Origin: Isoetes taiwanensis
Taxonomy: Eukaryota > Streptophyta > Lycopodiopsida > Isoetales > Isoetaceae
Direction: 5' to 3'
DNA length: 64,000 bases
Assembly: GCA_021234155.1 (NCBI GenBank)
Contig: JAJEKV010000005.1
Span: 8,548,216-8,612,215, forward strand
A program made the position numbers and the translations under genes. Positions 53,423-64,000 of this stretch are shown here, piece after piece. A model generated the notes under the pieces. It was given only the letters and a program-made list of their open reading frames with translations, was not told where the DNA came from and searched no databases. The stretch's first letter is position 1. Every line of letters begins with the position of its first letter.

Positions 53423-56400
53423 AATTCTCAGTTGGAATATTAGGGGAGTAAAATCCTCTGAATACAAGAAGAGTAGGTTAGCAAGCGCCATAAAGGGGAT
53501 CAACCCGGATGTGATATGCTTACAAGAACATAAGTGTAAAAGGGAAGAAATACAGGAGCTTTTCAAAGTAATAGGCAATGAATACGTGGGTATTGCTGCA
53601 GTAAAGGAAACTTCTAGTGCAGGGACCCTCATCGCGTGGAAAAAAGAAGTAAAAGTATGTGAGTCACAGGTAGACAGATTTGGGAGATGGGCTTTAATCC
53701 TATGGCAACATGAAGGTAAAGTATGGGGCTTGGTGAACGTTTATGCTCATAACAACCCCAGAGGCAGAGGAGCCCTATGGGCCACTCTTAGGCACAAATT
53801 AAAAGGTTTCGGGAACAAGGTAGCTTGGCTAATGGTAGGAGATTTCAATATGGTGGAGGCAGCTGAGGATAGACAAGGAGTATCATCTGCAATAGTGTAT
53901 GGGTTTGAGAAAGTACAGTGGTGCAAACCGTTGGAAGATATAGGCTTCATGGAAGTTGACGGAGATAAGAGCTATACATGGTGTAACGGATGGATAGGCA
54001 TGGGTAGGACTTATGCAAGACATGATAGATGCTACATCAACGATGAGGCACTTACCATCCTTCCAAACGCGCACAGATCCAACCTTCTACAAAATGCTAT
54101 CTCGGATCATAATCCACGGTCATATCCACCCGTGTTTGCCGATTAGAACTTCTAAAACAAGATTCAAACTCAACACTAGATATTTGAAAGATCCGTAATT
54201 TGTGGAGGCTTGTAAAAGCATATGGCAATCCACTTTCAGAACGGGCTCAGGGATGGAAACCATGGTAACGGCCCTGGGTAATATAAAAAATTATGCCAAA
54301 AGTTGGGGTAGAGCTAAAGTGCAAAGGGAGAGGGGAGAGTTGGATAACCTTTACAATCAGCTCCACTCACTTAGAGCACTGGGCCCGAATGATGGGATAG
54401 AGGAGAAGGGAATAATAGAACAGATAAAGGCACTAGAGGAAGTCAAGATAATGGAGAACAGATGCAAAGCAGGACTGACTTGGCTAAATGAAGGTGATAA
54501 ATGCACCAGTTTCTTCTTTAAGTCAGCTAAAGAAAAGAAGAGGTCGTCTACTCTATCAACCATCGCACTAGGCAACGGCTCAACCCTCAAATCCCCAGGG
54601 GATCTAAAAAGGTACTTACATAATCATTTCCAAGATTTTTTTGGGGAACATAACTTACCATTCCAAGATACATATGAAGAGCTAGTGATCTCAAAAGTTT
54701 CACCTATAATGAGCTCTAGCCAAAAAGATATTTTGAGTCGCCCTCTCTCTATGGAGGATCTTGAAAAAGCCACCCTCTTATTGGCTAAGAATAAATGTCC
54801 GGGTATGGATGGAATTCCCATCGAATTCTACCAATGCAATTGGGAATGGATTAAAAATGATATCTTTTCTGCATACACAGACTTCTTGCAAGCTGAAAAT
54901 TTAAATCCAAGATTGAATACAGGCTGCATTGCCTTGGTACCCAAGTGTAAGGAGCCAAGCACAATTAACGATTGGAGGCCTATCACACTCCTATCTGCAT
55001 TTTACAAAATCATAGCCAAGGCTATGGCAGAGAAGATCAAACCAATTTTAGCGGAAGGTATCTCACAAGCCCAATCTGGCTTCCTACCGGGTAGGAGTAT
55101 CCTGAGCAATGTGGCAGCAGCTTTTGAAGGGTTGCACTGGGCCAGAAAAACAGGACAAAAGGTAGCCTATCTAAAGCTAGATTTCACCAAGGCATACGAC
55201 AGCATTAGATGGAGTTTTCTGCATAAAATGTTGCTCAAGCTGGGTTGTGGGGATAGTTTTACAGAAGGGGTAATGAAACTATTGAGATCAGCTCGTGCCT
55301 CAGTCTTATTTCAAGGTGAATCATCTCCTATATTTGAGATTAAGAGGGGCATCAGGCAAGGTTGTCCCCTGGCTCCCTTCCTCTTCAATATAGCAGCAGA
55401 AGCTCTCTCACAGCTATTCCTGCAAGCATCCGCAGACGGTCTCATTCAGGGACTAGAAATGTGGGACGGTTCTCAACAAATCTGTAACCAGTATGCAGAC
55501 GACTCATTTCTATTTATCGAGGCAGAGGAAAACAATATGTCAGATGCAGGACAACTACTGGCCACCTTCTCAATAGCCTCAGGTTGCCTCATAAATTGGA
55601 AAAAATGCTCAGTGCAGTGGCCTTTGGAGAATAGGCATCCCATATGTTTGGAAAGCTTACCATGGAAAATTATCCCTGAGGGTGAACATTCCAGCTTGTT
55701 AGGAATCCCAGTGGGCATTAACATCAATAGTGCACGAATATGGGATGAAATGCTACTAGGCCTACATAAACACCTAAATTGGTGGAAGGTAGCAAAGTTA
55801 TCCCTTGCAGGGAGGATTACTGTGGCAAAACATGTGCTAAGTAATACTTATGTATACATATCATCAATTCTACTTGCACCGAGGGAGAAGGTGCAGGAGT
55901 TAGAAGGGCTGATTCGAAACTTCGTCTGGGGAGGTAATGAGGAAGGTGCAACGATCAAAATTGCTTGGTGGAAGTGCAAGAGGGACAAAACAGAAGGGGG
56001 AATTGGTATGTTTGACATAGTCTTACAGAGCAAAGTATTGATAGCCAAATTCATATGGATGATTCTTCAGGAAAAGGTGAAGTCTCCAGGTTTGCACCTC
56101 ATCAACCAAGCTCTATTGTATTCTTGTAAGCATAGTAAGCCCTCCGTCAAGGTCTCGCTTCCATGGTCTCTCTTTTTTGATCTCAAGCCAAGTAAAGAAG
56201 CCTCCCCCTTCCTGAAGGGTCTTATTTCGGCTTGGAATGCCATAAAGAAACTATTCACGCTTGATATCAGCAAATTTGAAGCAGAGACCTCCCCTCCATG
56301 GTGGGTACCAGTGGAAGTGCACAATAAACAAGGCCCATTAGGTATAGTGGCTGATGCGAGGATTGTGAAGAGATGGAAAAACTGTGGTATATATTCTAGT

Positions 56401-57171
56401 GCTCAGTGGTATATGGGAGAGCACCTGGCCAGTTGGGAAGCATTTCAAGCCTGTTTTGGTTTAAAGGAGGCAGACAAGATAATTTGGGAATGTGTGGCTT
56501 CCGTACTCCCAAACACAATAAACAGAGGAGATCAACGTCCATGGGTCGTACATCCTTCGATACAGCCAAACAAGTTTGTGAAGTCATGCTACAGTAGTTT
56601 GAAGACTAAGGGATTTCTTCCAGTATCCCCCAAGTGGGAGATAGTGATCACGGAGGACATCCTTAAAAACATCTGGAGAAATGCTTGGCTGAATTTCCTC
56701 CCTCCACGAATCAACGCCTTTCTTTGGCAAGTGATCCACAGGGTCCCAAGGGTCAATCATCTAGTCTCCAAATGGGACAATAACGTGAGCCCACTTTGCC
56801 CTATGTGTGGAGAGGAAGAAGAATCCATAGAACATTGTCTGGTGGAATGTGGGATGCTGCATGAAGTATGGGCCTGGAGTCTGGATAGGTTCGAATACCC
56901 TTTAGGAACCAAAGAATTGCTGCTAGGAATTCTCCCCCCAGAATGGTGTCCCAAGAAGAAGATTTCTTTTCACATAGCAAGGGCCTGGACGATCTGGTCA
57001 ATATGGAAAAGGAGGAATGCCCGAGTCTTCGCTGAGGATCAGGAGGTATTCATATCATCAACACAACTACTTCACCTGGTACTTGAAAGACTTAAAAAAT
57101 TTAGGCTAGTTTTTAAAGGTGAAGAAGAGGTAAAGGAAGAAATATGGGGCACCTATTTTTATCTGGTCTAG
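53412..57171 (+). pseudogene. L1 ORF2: endonuclease, reverse transcriptase, zf-RVT; nearly intact
   Basis: The endonuclease covers residues 1-230 of the first frame: LSWNIRGVKSSEYK, VICLQEHK, MVGDFNMVE and the end motif ISDHNP. A frameshift falls near 54110-54120 and a TAA lies at 54196-54198. From there to 57171 the frame is open for about 990 codons. RT motifs: NDWRPITLLSAFYKI, AQSGFLPGRSI, YLKLDFTKAYDSIRW, RGIRQGCPLAPFLFNI and the catalytic QYADDSFLF near 55500. The C-terminus has the zf-RVT-like PPRINAFLWQVIHRVP and CPMCGEEEESIEHCLVEC. It would nick the target and copy the element RNA. Two lesions prevent translation as one protein. Confidence 0.92.
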
Positions 57172-57331
57172 GTCGGGAAAGAGAATAGTACAAGCTGGAG
57201 CTACGTAGCTACCCCCATCCCATATTCGTGGATGGGTGCACCTCTGCCATGTGGCTTTGTATCATTCTCTCTAAGTAAATAAAATCTTTTTTATCCCTCA
57301 AAAAAAAAAAAAAAAAAAAGAATTTGCTTTG

Positions 57332-57530
57332 TTTTGCATCCACAAATGCATCTTTTAAACTGCATTGTCACCCCATATCATCATCTCGTCATGACAATGT
57401 ACTGTAGCATAATCATTATAGGGGAATTTGCTTTGTTCTATATACACAAATGCATTTTTTAATCTACATTTTCAACCCATAGCATCATCTTTTGATAGCA
57501 AATGTACTGCGCCAAAAATAATTCCATGCA
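57332..57530 (+). repeat. 98-bp tandem repeat whose first unit was split by the L1
   Basis: Unit 2 (about 57416-57513) begins cattataggggaatttgctt and continues acacaaatgcattttttaa. The parts of unit 1 lie on both sides of the LINE: cattataggagaatttgctt before it (51039 onward) and ccacaaatgcatcttttaaa after it. Confidence 0.82.
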
Positions 57531-58063
57531 TATATCATGCTCTTTTTTAAGTTAAGGCACTTAGATATGAGGGTACCACATATCTTGTCAATTGTGGGCT
57601 TAGCCTTTTCACATTGGATTCAAAATAATTTAGCAATCATATTGGTGAATGTAGCAACATATGGGATGAAAGAAGCAAAGTATATGGATCAACACACCCA
57701 TCTTGCAAACCCCAACATATCTTATGCATCGTGTGCCACTTCACTCTTCATTGGTACTTCAACCATTAATAACATAATGCTTGTCTGCACATTTATAATG
57801 TTTGGATTTTTATCACATTTTTGTCTCTCAAGCGTTTGACAACAAGAAATACAAACTTCTATTGTCCCACATAAAGCAACTAGGAATAATTGCTTATATA
57901 TTGCAATTTCTACTTTGTTATCTTACCAGGTTTATGCTTTATCTTCTTACATAATAAAATATTTAGAATGTTTCCTCAAAAGAATTTGAGACAACACCTC
58001 GCAGGGTTTAGAAGGCTAAGACGAGATTTTAGACAATCCCTTTGTTAAATATCGTCGCATCAA
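57531..58063. other. spacer between L1 and Copia
   Basis: One 100-codon ORF (57537-57839) with hydrophobic segments and no recognised family. Nothing else supported. Confidence 0.35.
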
Positions 58064-58068
58064 CAAAT

Positions 58069-58679
58069 TGAAGGGAAAAATGTTCATATTATAATCTTGA
58101 GTTGCTAGCAATAAAGATGCAGTAGTTGCTTAATCACACAGCCTGAGAAGATGCAGAGATATGGAAATCTAGAGGTGAACCCAAGTTGAACCTAAGGTTA
58201 CCAAAGGCTCTAAGCAAATGGAGAAAAGGAGAAAATTCGAAGGTTAGCCTAAGGTATATTATTTTTAATGGTTCAATGGTTATATTTAAAAGGGCCGTGA
58301 TTAAACTTGCGCGGTCAAGTGCTGTTTAAACAGCTAATGCAGATCGAGATTAGAAAGGAGAATTTGGTGCCGATTTGTGATGAATCGGTGCCGACTGTAA
58401 ACAATATAAGTAGTATGTGATCCTAGTTGAGCATTCCGGAAGGCCAGATTCATTAGTTCATGGGTGCTTGGGCTGTCGGGGTACCTATATGTTTGATCGA
58501 AGATTTGAATGCATAATAGTTCAAACTATTGCTACAGTAACACATTTTTAACTATTGAACTATTTAAGCTTCAATAATATATTTTGCTCAATGGTTGAAT
58601 GATGGTTAATATGTGATAAGTTTTGGATTTGCTAGATAAAATTGGTATTAGAAGAACGTGATCTAATCTAATTCTATCA
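58069..58679 (+). repeat. Copia 5' LTR, 611 bp
   Basis: Begins tgaagggaaaaatg and ends ttctatca. It differs from the 3' LTR by one substitution (cagctaatgc against caggtaatgc) and a 10-bp indel near 58424, besides the nested insertion. Promoter and polyadenylation signals are expected here but were not pinned down. Confidence 0.96.
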
Positions 58680-58680
58680 G

Positions 58681-58692
58681 TGGTATCAGAGC
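58681..58692 (+). promoter_or_regulatory. primer-binding site for initiator Met-tRNA
   Basis: tggtatcagagc lies one base after the 5' LTR. This is the standard plant retrotransposon minus-strand primer site. Confidence 0.95.
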
Positions 58693-58704
58693 TTCAGGTC
58701 CAAG

Positions 58705-59600
58705 ATGACAAGTCGATTTGGAGCATCATTATTAAATACCATAAAAATATATGAAGGTGGTCCAGGTTTCCAGATCTGGAAAGAACAAATGAAGAATGTG
58801 TTAGAAACTGAAAACTTGTGGGATTTGTTGGATGAATCTAATAGTTCATCAAGCGTGGTTGCAGGTAGAAGGGAGAGCAGCTCTTCTGACAGTGGTGCAA
58901 CTGAAGGAGAAAGTGCAGGTGGCAGTGGCAGACAATTGGCCAAAGTCAAGGAAGCCTATGCTATCTTGACAAGCAAAGTAGGAGCTTCAATCTTGCTTAA
59001 GGTAAGGGGAAAGTCTCCGGGAGAGATATGGAAGTATTTACTTAAGAATTTTGAGGAAAAATCATCATCTCAAATAGATATCCTTGATAAAGAACTCAGG
59101 AAATTAAAACTCAAGGAGGAGGATGATCTTACCAAATTCTTCTCTAAGTTTGATAACATAGTGGCAGATTTGGAGGGTGCTGGAGTCTTGTTGACTGAGC
59201 AACAAAAGGTATTGCAGGTAGCTAGAGCTGTGGCAGGGAATAGGCAATTAGCTACATTGATCAGAAATGTAGCAAAAACAAGGGAGACAGCAGAACAGAA
59301 CTGAGTTCGAGCAGCATAAGGTACTATCAGAATCTGATGATGACAATGTAGAAGTGTTATTTGCAGGGAAAGGAAAATACAGGGCGAAAGAATCAAAGGC
59401 AAAAGGACAAATTGGTCCTTGTTACCATTGTAAAGCACATGGCCATCTTAAAGCAGACTGTCCTAAACTAAAAGAGATCGAATGCTACAACTGTGGAGGT
59501 AAGGGACATTTTGCTAGTAGGTGTGCCAGCAGCAAGAGAGGGAGAGGTTATAAAGGAAAGAGCTCATACAAGGGTCGAGGGAAGGAAATCAAGAGACAAA
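58705..59600 (+). pseudogene. Copia Gag with two CCHC zinc knuckles, frameshifted
   Basis: Starts MTSRFGASLLNTIKIYEG with the Copia capsid pattern (FQIWKEQMKNVLETENLW, then KSPGEIWKYLLKNFEEKSS, then LRKLKLKEEDDLTKFF). The frame ends at TGA 59302-59304. A +1 shift near 59300 continues it into two knuckles at 59420-59525, CYHCKAHGHLKADC and CYNCGGKGHFASRC. The paired knuckles bind element RNA. A duplicated knuckle is less common in Copia Gag, which usually has one. Confidence 0.93.
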
Positions 59601-62600
59601 GTTCTGGAGTAAACTTGGCTCAGGAGGTGGAGGAAGAAACAAGTGAAGAAGATGAAGAGGCTGAGGTAAATAATTCTGAAACTTTTACTTTTCTTAGCAA
59701 AGGGACTGACAGTTCAAATGATCTATTAATCTTAGATAGTGGAGCAGAGAAAACCGTGACAAGGTCAGCCAAGTTTTTGAAAAATAAAGATGAAGGAAGA
59801 AAGGGATACATTAAACTTGGAAATGGCAAGCTTCAAAAAGTTCAGTGTGCTGGTATTCTGAAGATTTTCGATTTGGAAGGGAAAGCTGTAGAGTTAAAAG
59901 ATGTTTTGTGTGTGCCAAGTTTAGTTAGAAACTTAATTTCTATAAGTCAACTAGTTGACATGGGATATACTGTCAACTTTGCAATGTACTATTCTTCTTG
60001 GAAATGAAATTAAGTTTTATGGTAAAAGATGTGGAAATCTTTTTGGTTTAGACAACCAATGTTTGCCTACAATTAACACTGTTGTAGCACCTGACCTGAA
60101 CTTGTGGCACCAAAGACTATGCCATGCAAGCAACAAATACATTGAGCAGATGATTAAACAGGGATTGATTGAAGCAAGTGAGAATAAGCAAAGTGCCAGG
60201 AGTTGTTATGGATGCATGATGGGTAAACACACAAGATTACCTTTTAAAAAATCACAGAAAAGAGCAAAGGATATTCTGGAACTTATACACACAGACCTAT
60301 GTGGTCCACTTAATGTCAGAAGCATTGGAGGCAAAAGGTATGTCATTACCTTCATTGATGACTATAGCCAGAAAACTAGAATTGCATGCTTGAAAACCAA
60401 AGATGAGGCTTTTGAAGCATTTAAAGAATTTCTAGCAGAAATAGAGCTCGAGACAGGGAAGAAAATTAAATGCTTGAGGTCTGATAGGGGAGGAGAGTTT
60501 ATTTCTGCTGAGTTCAAAAATTTTTGCAAGATTAGAGGCATTAAAAGGCAACTGACCTGTAGATTCTCACCACAACAAAATGGTGTGGCAGAGAGGAAAA
60601 ACAGAACAATTCTAAATGCTGCAAGAGCTATGCTCAAACACACTGGCTTGCCAAATTATCTCTGGGAAGAGGCTGCCAAGACTGCTGTAGAAATCCAAAA
60701 CATGCTGCCTTCCTCAAGCATTAATGGTGCCTTGCCACAAAATATTTGGTGTGAAACAACACCCAATTTTCAGAAACTAAAGGTATATGACTGCCTTGGT
60801 TTTGTTCATATTCCTAAGGAGAAGAGAAAAAAGCTTGATGACAGGGCAAAGATTGGATATTTAGTGGGATATGATGAGCAATCAAAGGCATATAGAATGT
60901 TTGATCCAACAAAGAGGAAAATAATGATCAGCAGGGATATAACTTTTGATGAGTATCAAATATACAAAGATCATAAAGCAGCAGTCATCTCAACAAAGCA
61001 TGAAGAAGGAAAGCTGGAAAATAACTCATCACAGGGGAATTCAGACATTATTGATGATGACGATGGTGATATTAACCCTGTGGACCTGCAGGTACATGAA
61101 GCAGTTAATACACAAACAAATGAAGATATTGGCAGCCAAGGTGAAGATAAAGAAGCCATGCAAGTTGTAAATGAAGAGGTGCAGCCTAGAAGAAGAAGAG
61201 ACACCCAAATTTTGCAAGATGAAGCAAAGGTAAATTCTGATTTATATGGGAGAGATGCATCTGGTAGAAGCAAAAGGTTAAGACAAAATCCTATTGAGAT
61301 AAATATAGCAGAAATCTTAGCCATGATTGATGTTGAAGTACCTAAAACTTTTGAGGAGGCAATGAGTGGAGATGACTCTAAAAATTGGAAAGCAGCCATG
61401 GAAAATGAATTAGATGCATTCAAAGGGACTAAAACTTTTGAAGTAGTTGATTTACCTGAAGGAAGAAAAGCAGTAGGTTGTAAATGGATATATAAAATCA
61501 AGCAAGGTAGCATTCTATTAAATACAAAGCCAGGCTGGTTGCACAAGGTTTCACTCAGAAGAAAGGAATTGATTATGAAGATATTTTTTCTCCTATAGTT
61601 AAAATGGCCAGTATAAGAATTTTGTTAGCCATGGCAAACTCCAGGGATTTGGAAGTACATCATATGGATGTCACTACTACTTTCTTAAATGCAAAGTTAG
61701 AAGAAGAGGTATACATGAAACAACCACCTGGTTTTGAGCAAGGGAGAGATAAAGTTTGGAGGTTGAAGAGAGCGGTCTATGGGCTGAAACAATCACCCAG
61801 ACAATGGTATATGTGTATGGATAATTATTTGAAAGAACAAGGATTTCTTAAGCTCAAAGATGATGGTAATTTGTATGTGTTCAAAGAAGGTCCAGAATTT
61901 TGCTATAATAGCATTGTATGTTGATGATAACATAATGGTCAGTAGCAATCTGACCATTATGCAAAAGTGCAAAAATATCTTGAAAAGCAGGTTCAAAATG
62001 ACAGACTTGGAGGAGTTAAAGAAATTTTTAGGCATCGAGGTAAGCAGAGATAGGAGCAGAAAAATTATGACATTATCTCAGGAAGCAAACATAGCAGGAG
62101 TATTGAAAAGGTTTAAAATGGAAGAATGCAAAGTTGTGAAGACACCAATGGTACCAGGAAATAAATTATCAAATGAGGACTGCCCAAAAACAGAAGAAGA
62201 GAAGTTAGAAGTAGAAAGTTTGCCTTATCAAGAATTAACTGGTTGCTTGTTATACTTGGCAAATTGCACCAGGCCAGACATAGCATACTCTGTAAACATC
62301 TTAAGCAGATATTGTCATAATTATGGAAGAATACATTGGCAAGCTGCAAAAAGGGTGATTAGATACCTTAGGGAACTTCTGGTATTGGCATTAGGTTTGA
62401 TTCAGAAAATTTAGAATTACAAAGTTTCTGTGATTCTGACTGGGGTGGTGACCTTGATGAAAGAAAATCCACCTCTGGCTTTATTCTAATGTTAGGAGGT
62501 GGACCAATCTCATGGAAATGCAAAAAACAGCAGGCTATAGCTTTATCCTCAGCTGAGGCAGAATATTCAGCTACTACATTGGCAGCAAAGGAAATTGTTT

Positions 62601-62899
62601 GGTGCAGGAGATTGTTGAATGAGCTAGGAATAAATCAGAATGATCCTTTAATATTGAACTCTGATAGTACAAGTTGTGTAGCAATGACGAAGAATCCTAT
62701 CATGCATGAAAGGACTAAACACATTGAGTTAGAAATGCATTTCATAAGGGATATAGTTAATAAAGGAATCATTCAGGTTCAATATATACCTACAGATCAG
62801 CAGTTAGCAGACATATTGACTAAGCCATTGACAGAATTCAAATTCTGCCAACTAAGAGAGATGATCAGCTGTAAAGATTATAATATGAAGGGAGAGTGA
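59601..62899 (+). pseudogene. Copia Pol: protease, integrase, RT, RNase H, frameshifted
   Basis: Protease motif LLILDSGAEKTVT near 59725. A frame change near 59995 precedes the GAG-pre-integrase LWHQRLCHASNKYI and HTDLCGPL. Integrase follows with FIDDYS, LRSDRGGEF and NGVAERKNRT as DDE residues (60.29-60.6 kb). RT begins KNWKAAMENELDAF near 61380, shifts frame near 61510, continues MDVTTTFLNAKLEEEVYMKQ, and shifts again near 61905 at the catalytic LYVDDN. Another shift near 62385 precedes RNase H (CDSDWGGDLDERKSTSGF, LSSAEAEYSA, THVxE-like HIELEMHFIRD). The stop TGA at 62897-62899 is formed by the first bases of the 3' LTR. No functional polyprotein is possible from this copy. Confidence 0.95.
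62887..62896 (+). promoter_or_regulatory. polypurine tract
   Basis: gaagggagag immediately precedes the 3' LTR and would prime plus-strand DNA synthesis. It is also inside the last codons of Pol. Confidence 0.88.
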
Positions 62900-63613
62900 A
62901 GGGAAAAATGTTCATATTATAATCTTGAGTTGCTAGCAATAAAGATGCAGTAGTTGCTTAATCACACAGCCTGAGAAGATGCAGAGATATGGAAATCTAG
63001 AGGTGAACCCAAGTTGAACCTAAGGTTACCAAAGGCTCTAAGCAAATGGAGAAAAGGAGAAAATTCGAAGGTTAGCCTAAGGTATATTATTTTTAATGGT
63101 TCAATGGTTATATTTAAAAGGGCCGTGATTAAACTTGCGCGGTCAAGTGCTGTTTAAACAGGTAATGCAGATCGAGATTAGAAAGGAGAATTTGGTGCCG
63201 ATTTGTGATGAATCGGTGCCGACTGTAAACAATATAAGTAGTATGTGATCCGTAGTGCATGTAGTTGAGCATTCCGGAAGGCCAGATTCATTAGTTCATG
63301 GGTGCTTGGGCTGTCGGGGTACCTATATGTTTGATCGAAGATTTGAATGCATAATAGTTCAAACTATTGCTACAGTAACACATTTTTAACTATTGAACTA
63401 TTTAAGCTTCAATAATATATTTTGCTCAATGGTTGAATGATGGTTAATATGTGATAAGTTTTTTTTTTTTTGATGAACGTGGACCTTTATTACCCAAAAG
63501 AATACAAAGAGTACATGGGGGACTCAAAACCCAGTGGAGAAGATATGTGATAAGTTTTGGATTTGCTAGATAAAATTGGTATTAGAAGAACGTGATCTAA
63601 TCTAATTCTATCA
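62897..63613 (+). repeat. Copia 3' LTR, 717 bp with nested insertion
   Basis: Matches the 5' LTR throughout. Extra length is due to the 82-bp insertion at 63461-63542 plus its 14-bp target duplication, and a 10-bp indel (gtagtgcat region near 63252). Confidence 0.96.
63461..63542 (-). mobile_element. 82-bp 5'-truncated poly(A) retroposon nested in the 3' LTR
   Basis: It starts with T11 on the plus strand (A tail on the minus strand), contains AATAAA on the minus strand (63486-63491 region), and is flanked by the perfect 14-bp repeat atatgtgataagtt at 63447-63460 and 63543-63556. These are hallmarks of LINE-machinery insertion. Too short for coding; the source could be a LINE 3' end or a SINE. 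Confidence 0.93.
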
Positions 63614-63618
63614 CAAAT

Positions 63619-64000
63619 AAGGTCGTTATGTAAGCGTCATCAACAAATAAGTTCAAATGCAACAAATTATTGCCCCTCTCCAAAAAAGGGGGAAAAGAAG
63701 CGAAGATATCCTTCCTGTATTCCTTCTCCTATATATAAAATTATTAGAAAAAAAAGACGGTTACAAAAAGGGCCATTTCGAATTATCTATATCTATTTTT
63801 GGCGCCGGAATAGGCATTTCCGGGTGTTCGCGTGGGGTGAGACGGATTTTCTTTTCTGGGAGCGTCTTTTGGCGGAGGCGATAGGAGGGCGGACGAAATA
63901 GCGGCTGAGGAGAGATCGGCTGGGGTTGGAACTGTAGGTCTGGCAGGTTTCTGGATATGGCCCTTTCTCTTCTATGTCCTTCCCTTTTCCGCCAAGCAAA
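63619..64000. other. right edge, no recognised gene
   Basis: A caacaaataag motif recurs (63613 and 63643 regions). Beyond 63790 the sequence is richer in G and C and may be a leader or promoter continuing past the window. No supported ORF. Confidence 0.35.

Larger units (their letters stand above)
51061..57319 (+). mobile_element. full-length L1-type LINE with target-site duplications
   Basis: Two ORFs in L1 order are followed by a short 3' UTR with AATAAA at 57278-57283 and a 20-nt A tail ending at 57319. The 12-bp sequence gaatttgctttg occurs immediately before (51049-51060) and after (57320-57331) the element, a perfect target-site duplication. Length is 6.26 kb. The 5' end starts only 27 bp before the ORF1 ATG, so a longer promoter may be missing or very short. 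Confidence 0.93.
58069..63613 (+). mobile_element. full-length Ty1/Copia retrotransposon
   Basis: It has two LTRs beginning TG and ending CA, a 5-bp target-site duplication CAAAT at 58064-58068 and 63614-63618, a Met-tRNA primer-binding site, a polypurine tract, and gag, protease, integrase, RT and RNase H in Copia order. Length is 5.5 kb including an 82-bp nested insertion. The LTRs are nearly identical, so insertion is recent. The coding region has about five frameshifts. Confidence 0.97.

Noticed and set aside
60971-61546. 191-codon minus-strand ORF
   Set aside because: Antisense shadow of the Copia integrase-RT region.

Overview
The window looks like transposon-dense nuclear DNA of a land plant. 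It is AT-rich. It contains a plant-type L1 LINE (DUF4283-like ORF1 and a zf-RVT-like C-terminus), a Ty1/Copia element primed from initiator Met-tRNA, Helitron Rep/helicase remains, a decayed TOPLESS-related co-repressor gene and two genes with a Dof-type zinc finger. I see no rRNA, tRNA or CRISPR. I cannot fix the lineage. An EN/RT LINE clade unlike plant L1 would not be surprising in a fern, lycophyte or other large-genome plant, but that is only a guess.

Layout. 0-1.7 kb: a partial gene fragment and a near-perfect 0.62-kb fold-back. 1.7-18.2 kb: a giant inverted repeat (arms about 1665-7575 and 11752-18246). The arms carry matching Helitron 3' termini, a non-autonomous Helitron holding a helicase C-terminus, an LRR fragment and a secreted-protein fragment, and they differ by clean insertions. 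Between the arms lie one copy of a direct repeat D (8118-10233; second copy 18368-19581), two LINE fragments and the first Dof unit. 19.6-23.3 kb: an LTR remnant, a decayed multi-exon gene and a MITE candidate. 23.3-27.2 kb: a Helitron 3' terminus followed by the TOPLESS-related pseudogene in the same orientation. 30-35.3 kb: a LINE (ORF1, EN, RT) joined at its 3' end to an L1-like C-terminus. 35.7-38.7 kb: a non-coding block with a G-tract, an array of 16-bp TATA palindromes and a structured hairpin also present in a LINE at 9.3 kb. 39-44.6 kb: a decayed autonomous Helitron protein. 44.6-45.7 kb: the second Dof unit. 45.7-51 kb: mostly unassigned, with one plausible exon. 51.06-57.32 kb: a full-length L1 LINE with target-site duplications. 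58.07-63.61 kb: a full-length Copia element with near-identical LTRs but a frameshifted polyprotein and a small nested insertion in its 3' LTR.

How the parts relate. Nearly all coding capacity belongs to mobile elements, and most of it is broken. The exceptions are the two Dof/coiled-coil ORFs, both open over more than 220 codons, and ORF2 of the L1, open for almost 1000 codons after one frameshift and one stop. Paired copies (inverted-repeat arms, D repeats, Dof units, LTRs) provide internal empty-site controls for dating insertions. These reveal a family of LINE 3' tails ending in different simple repeats.
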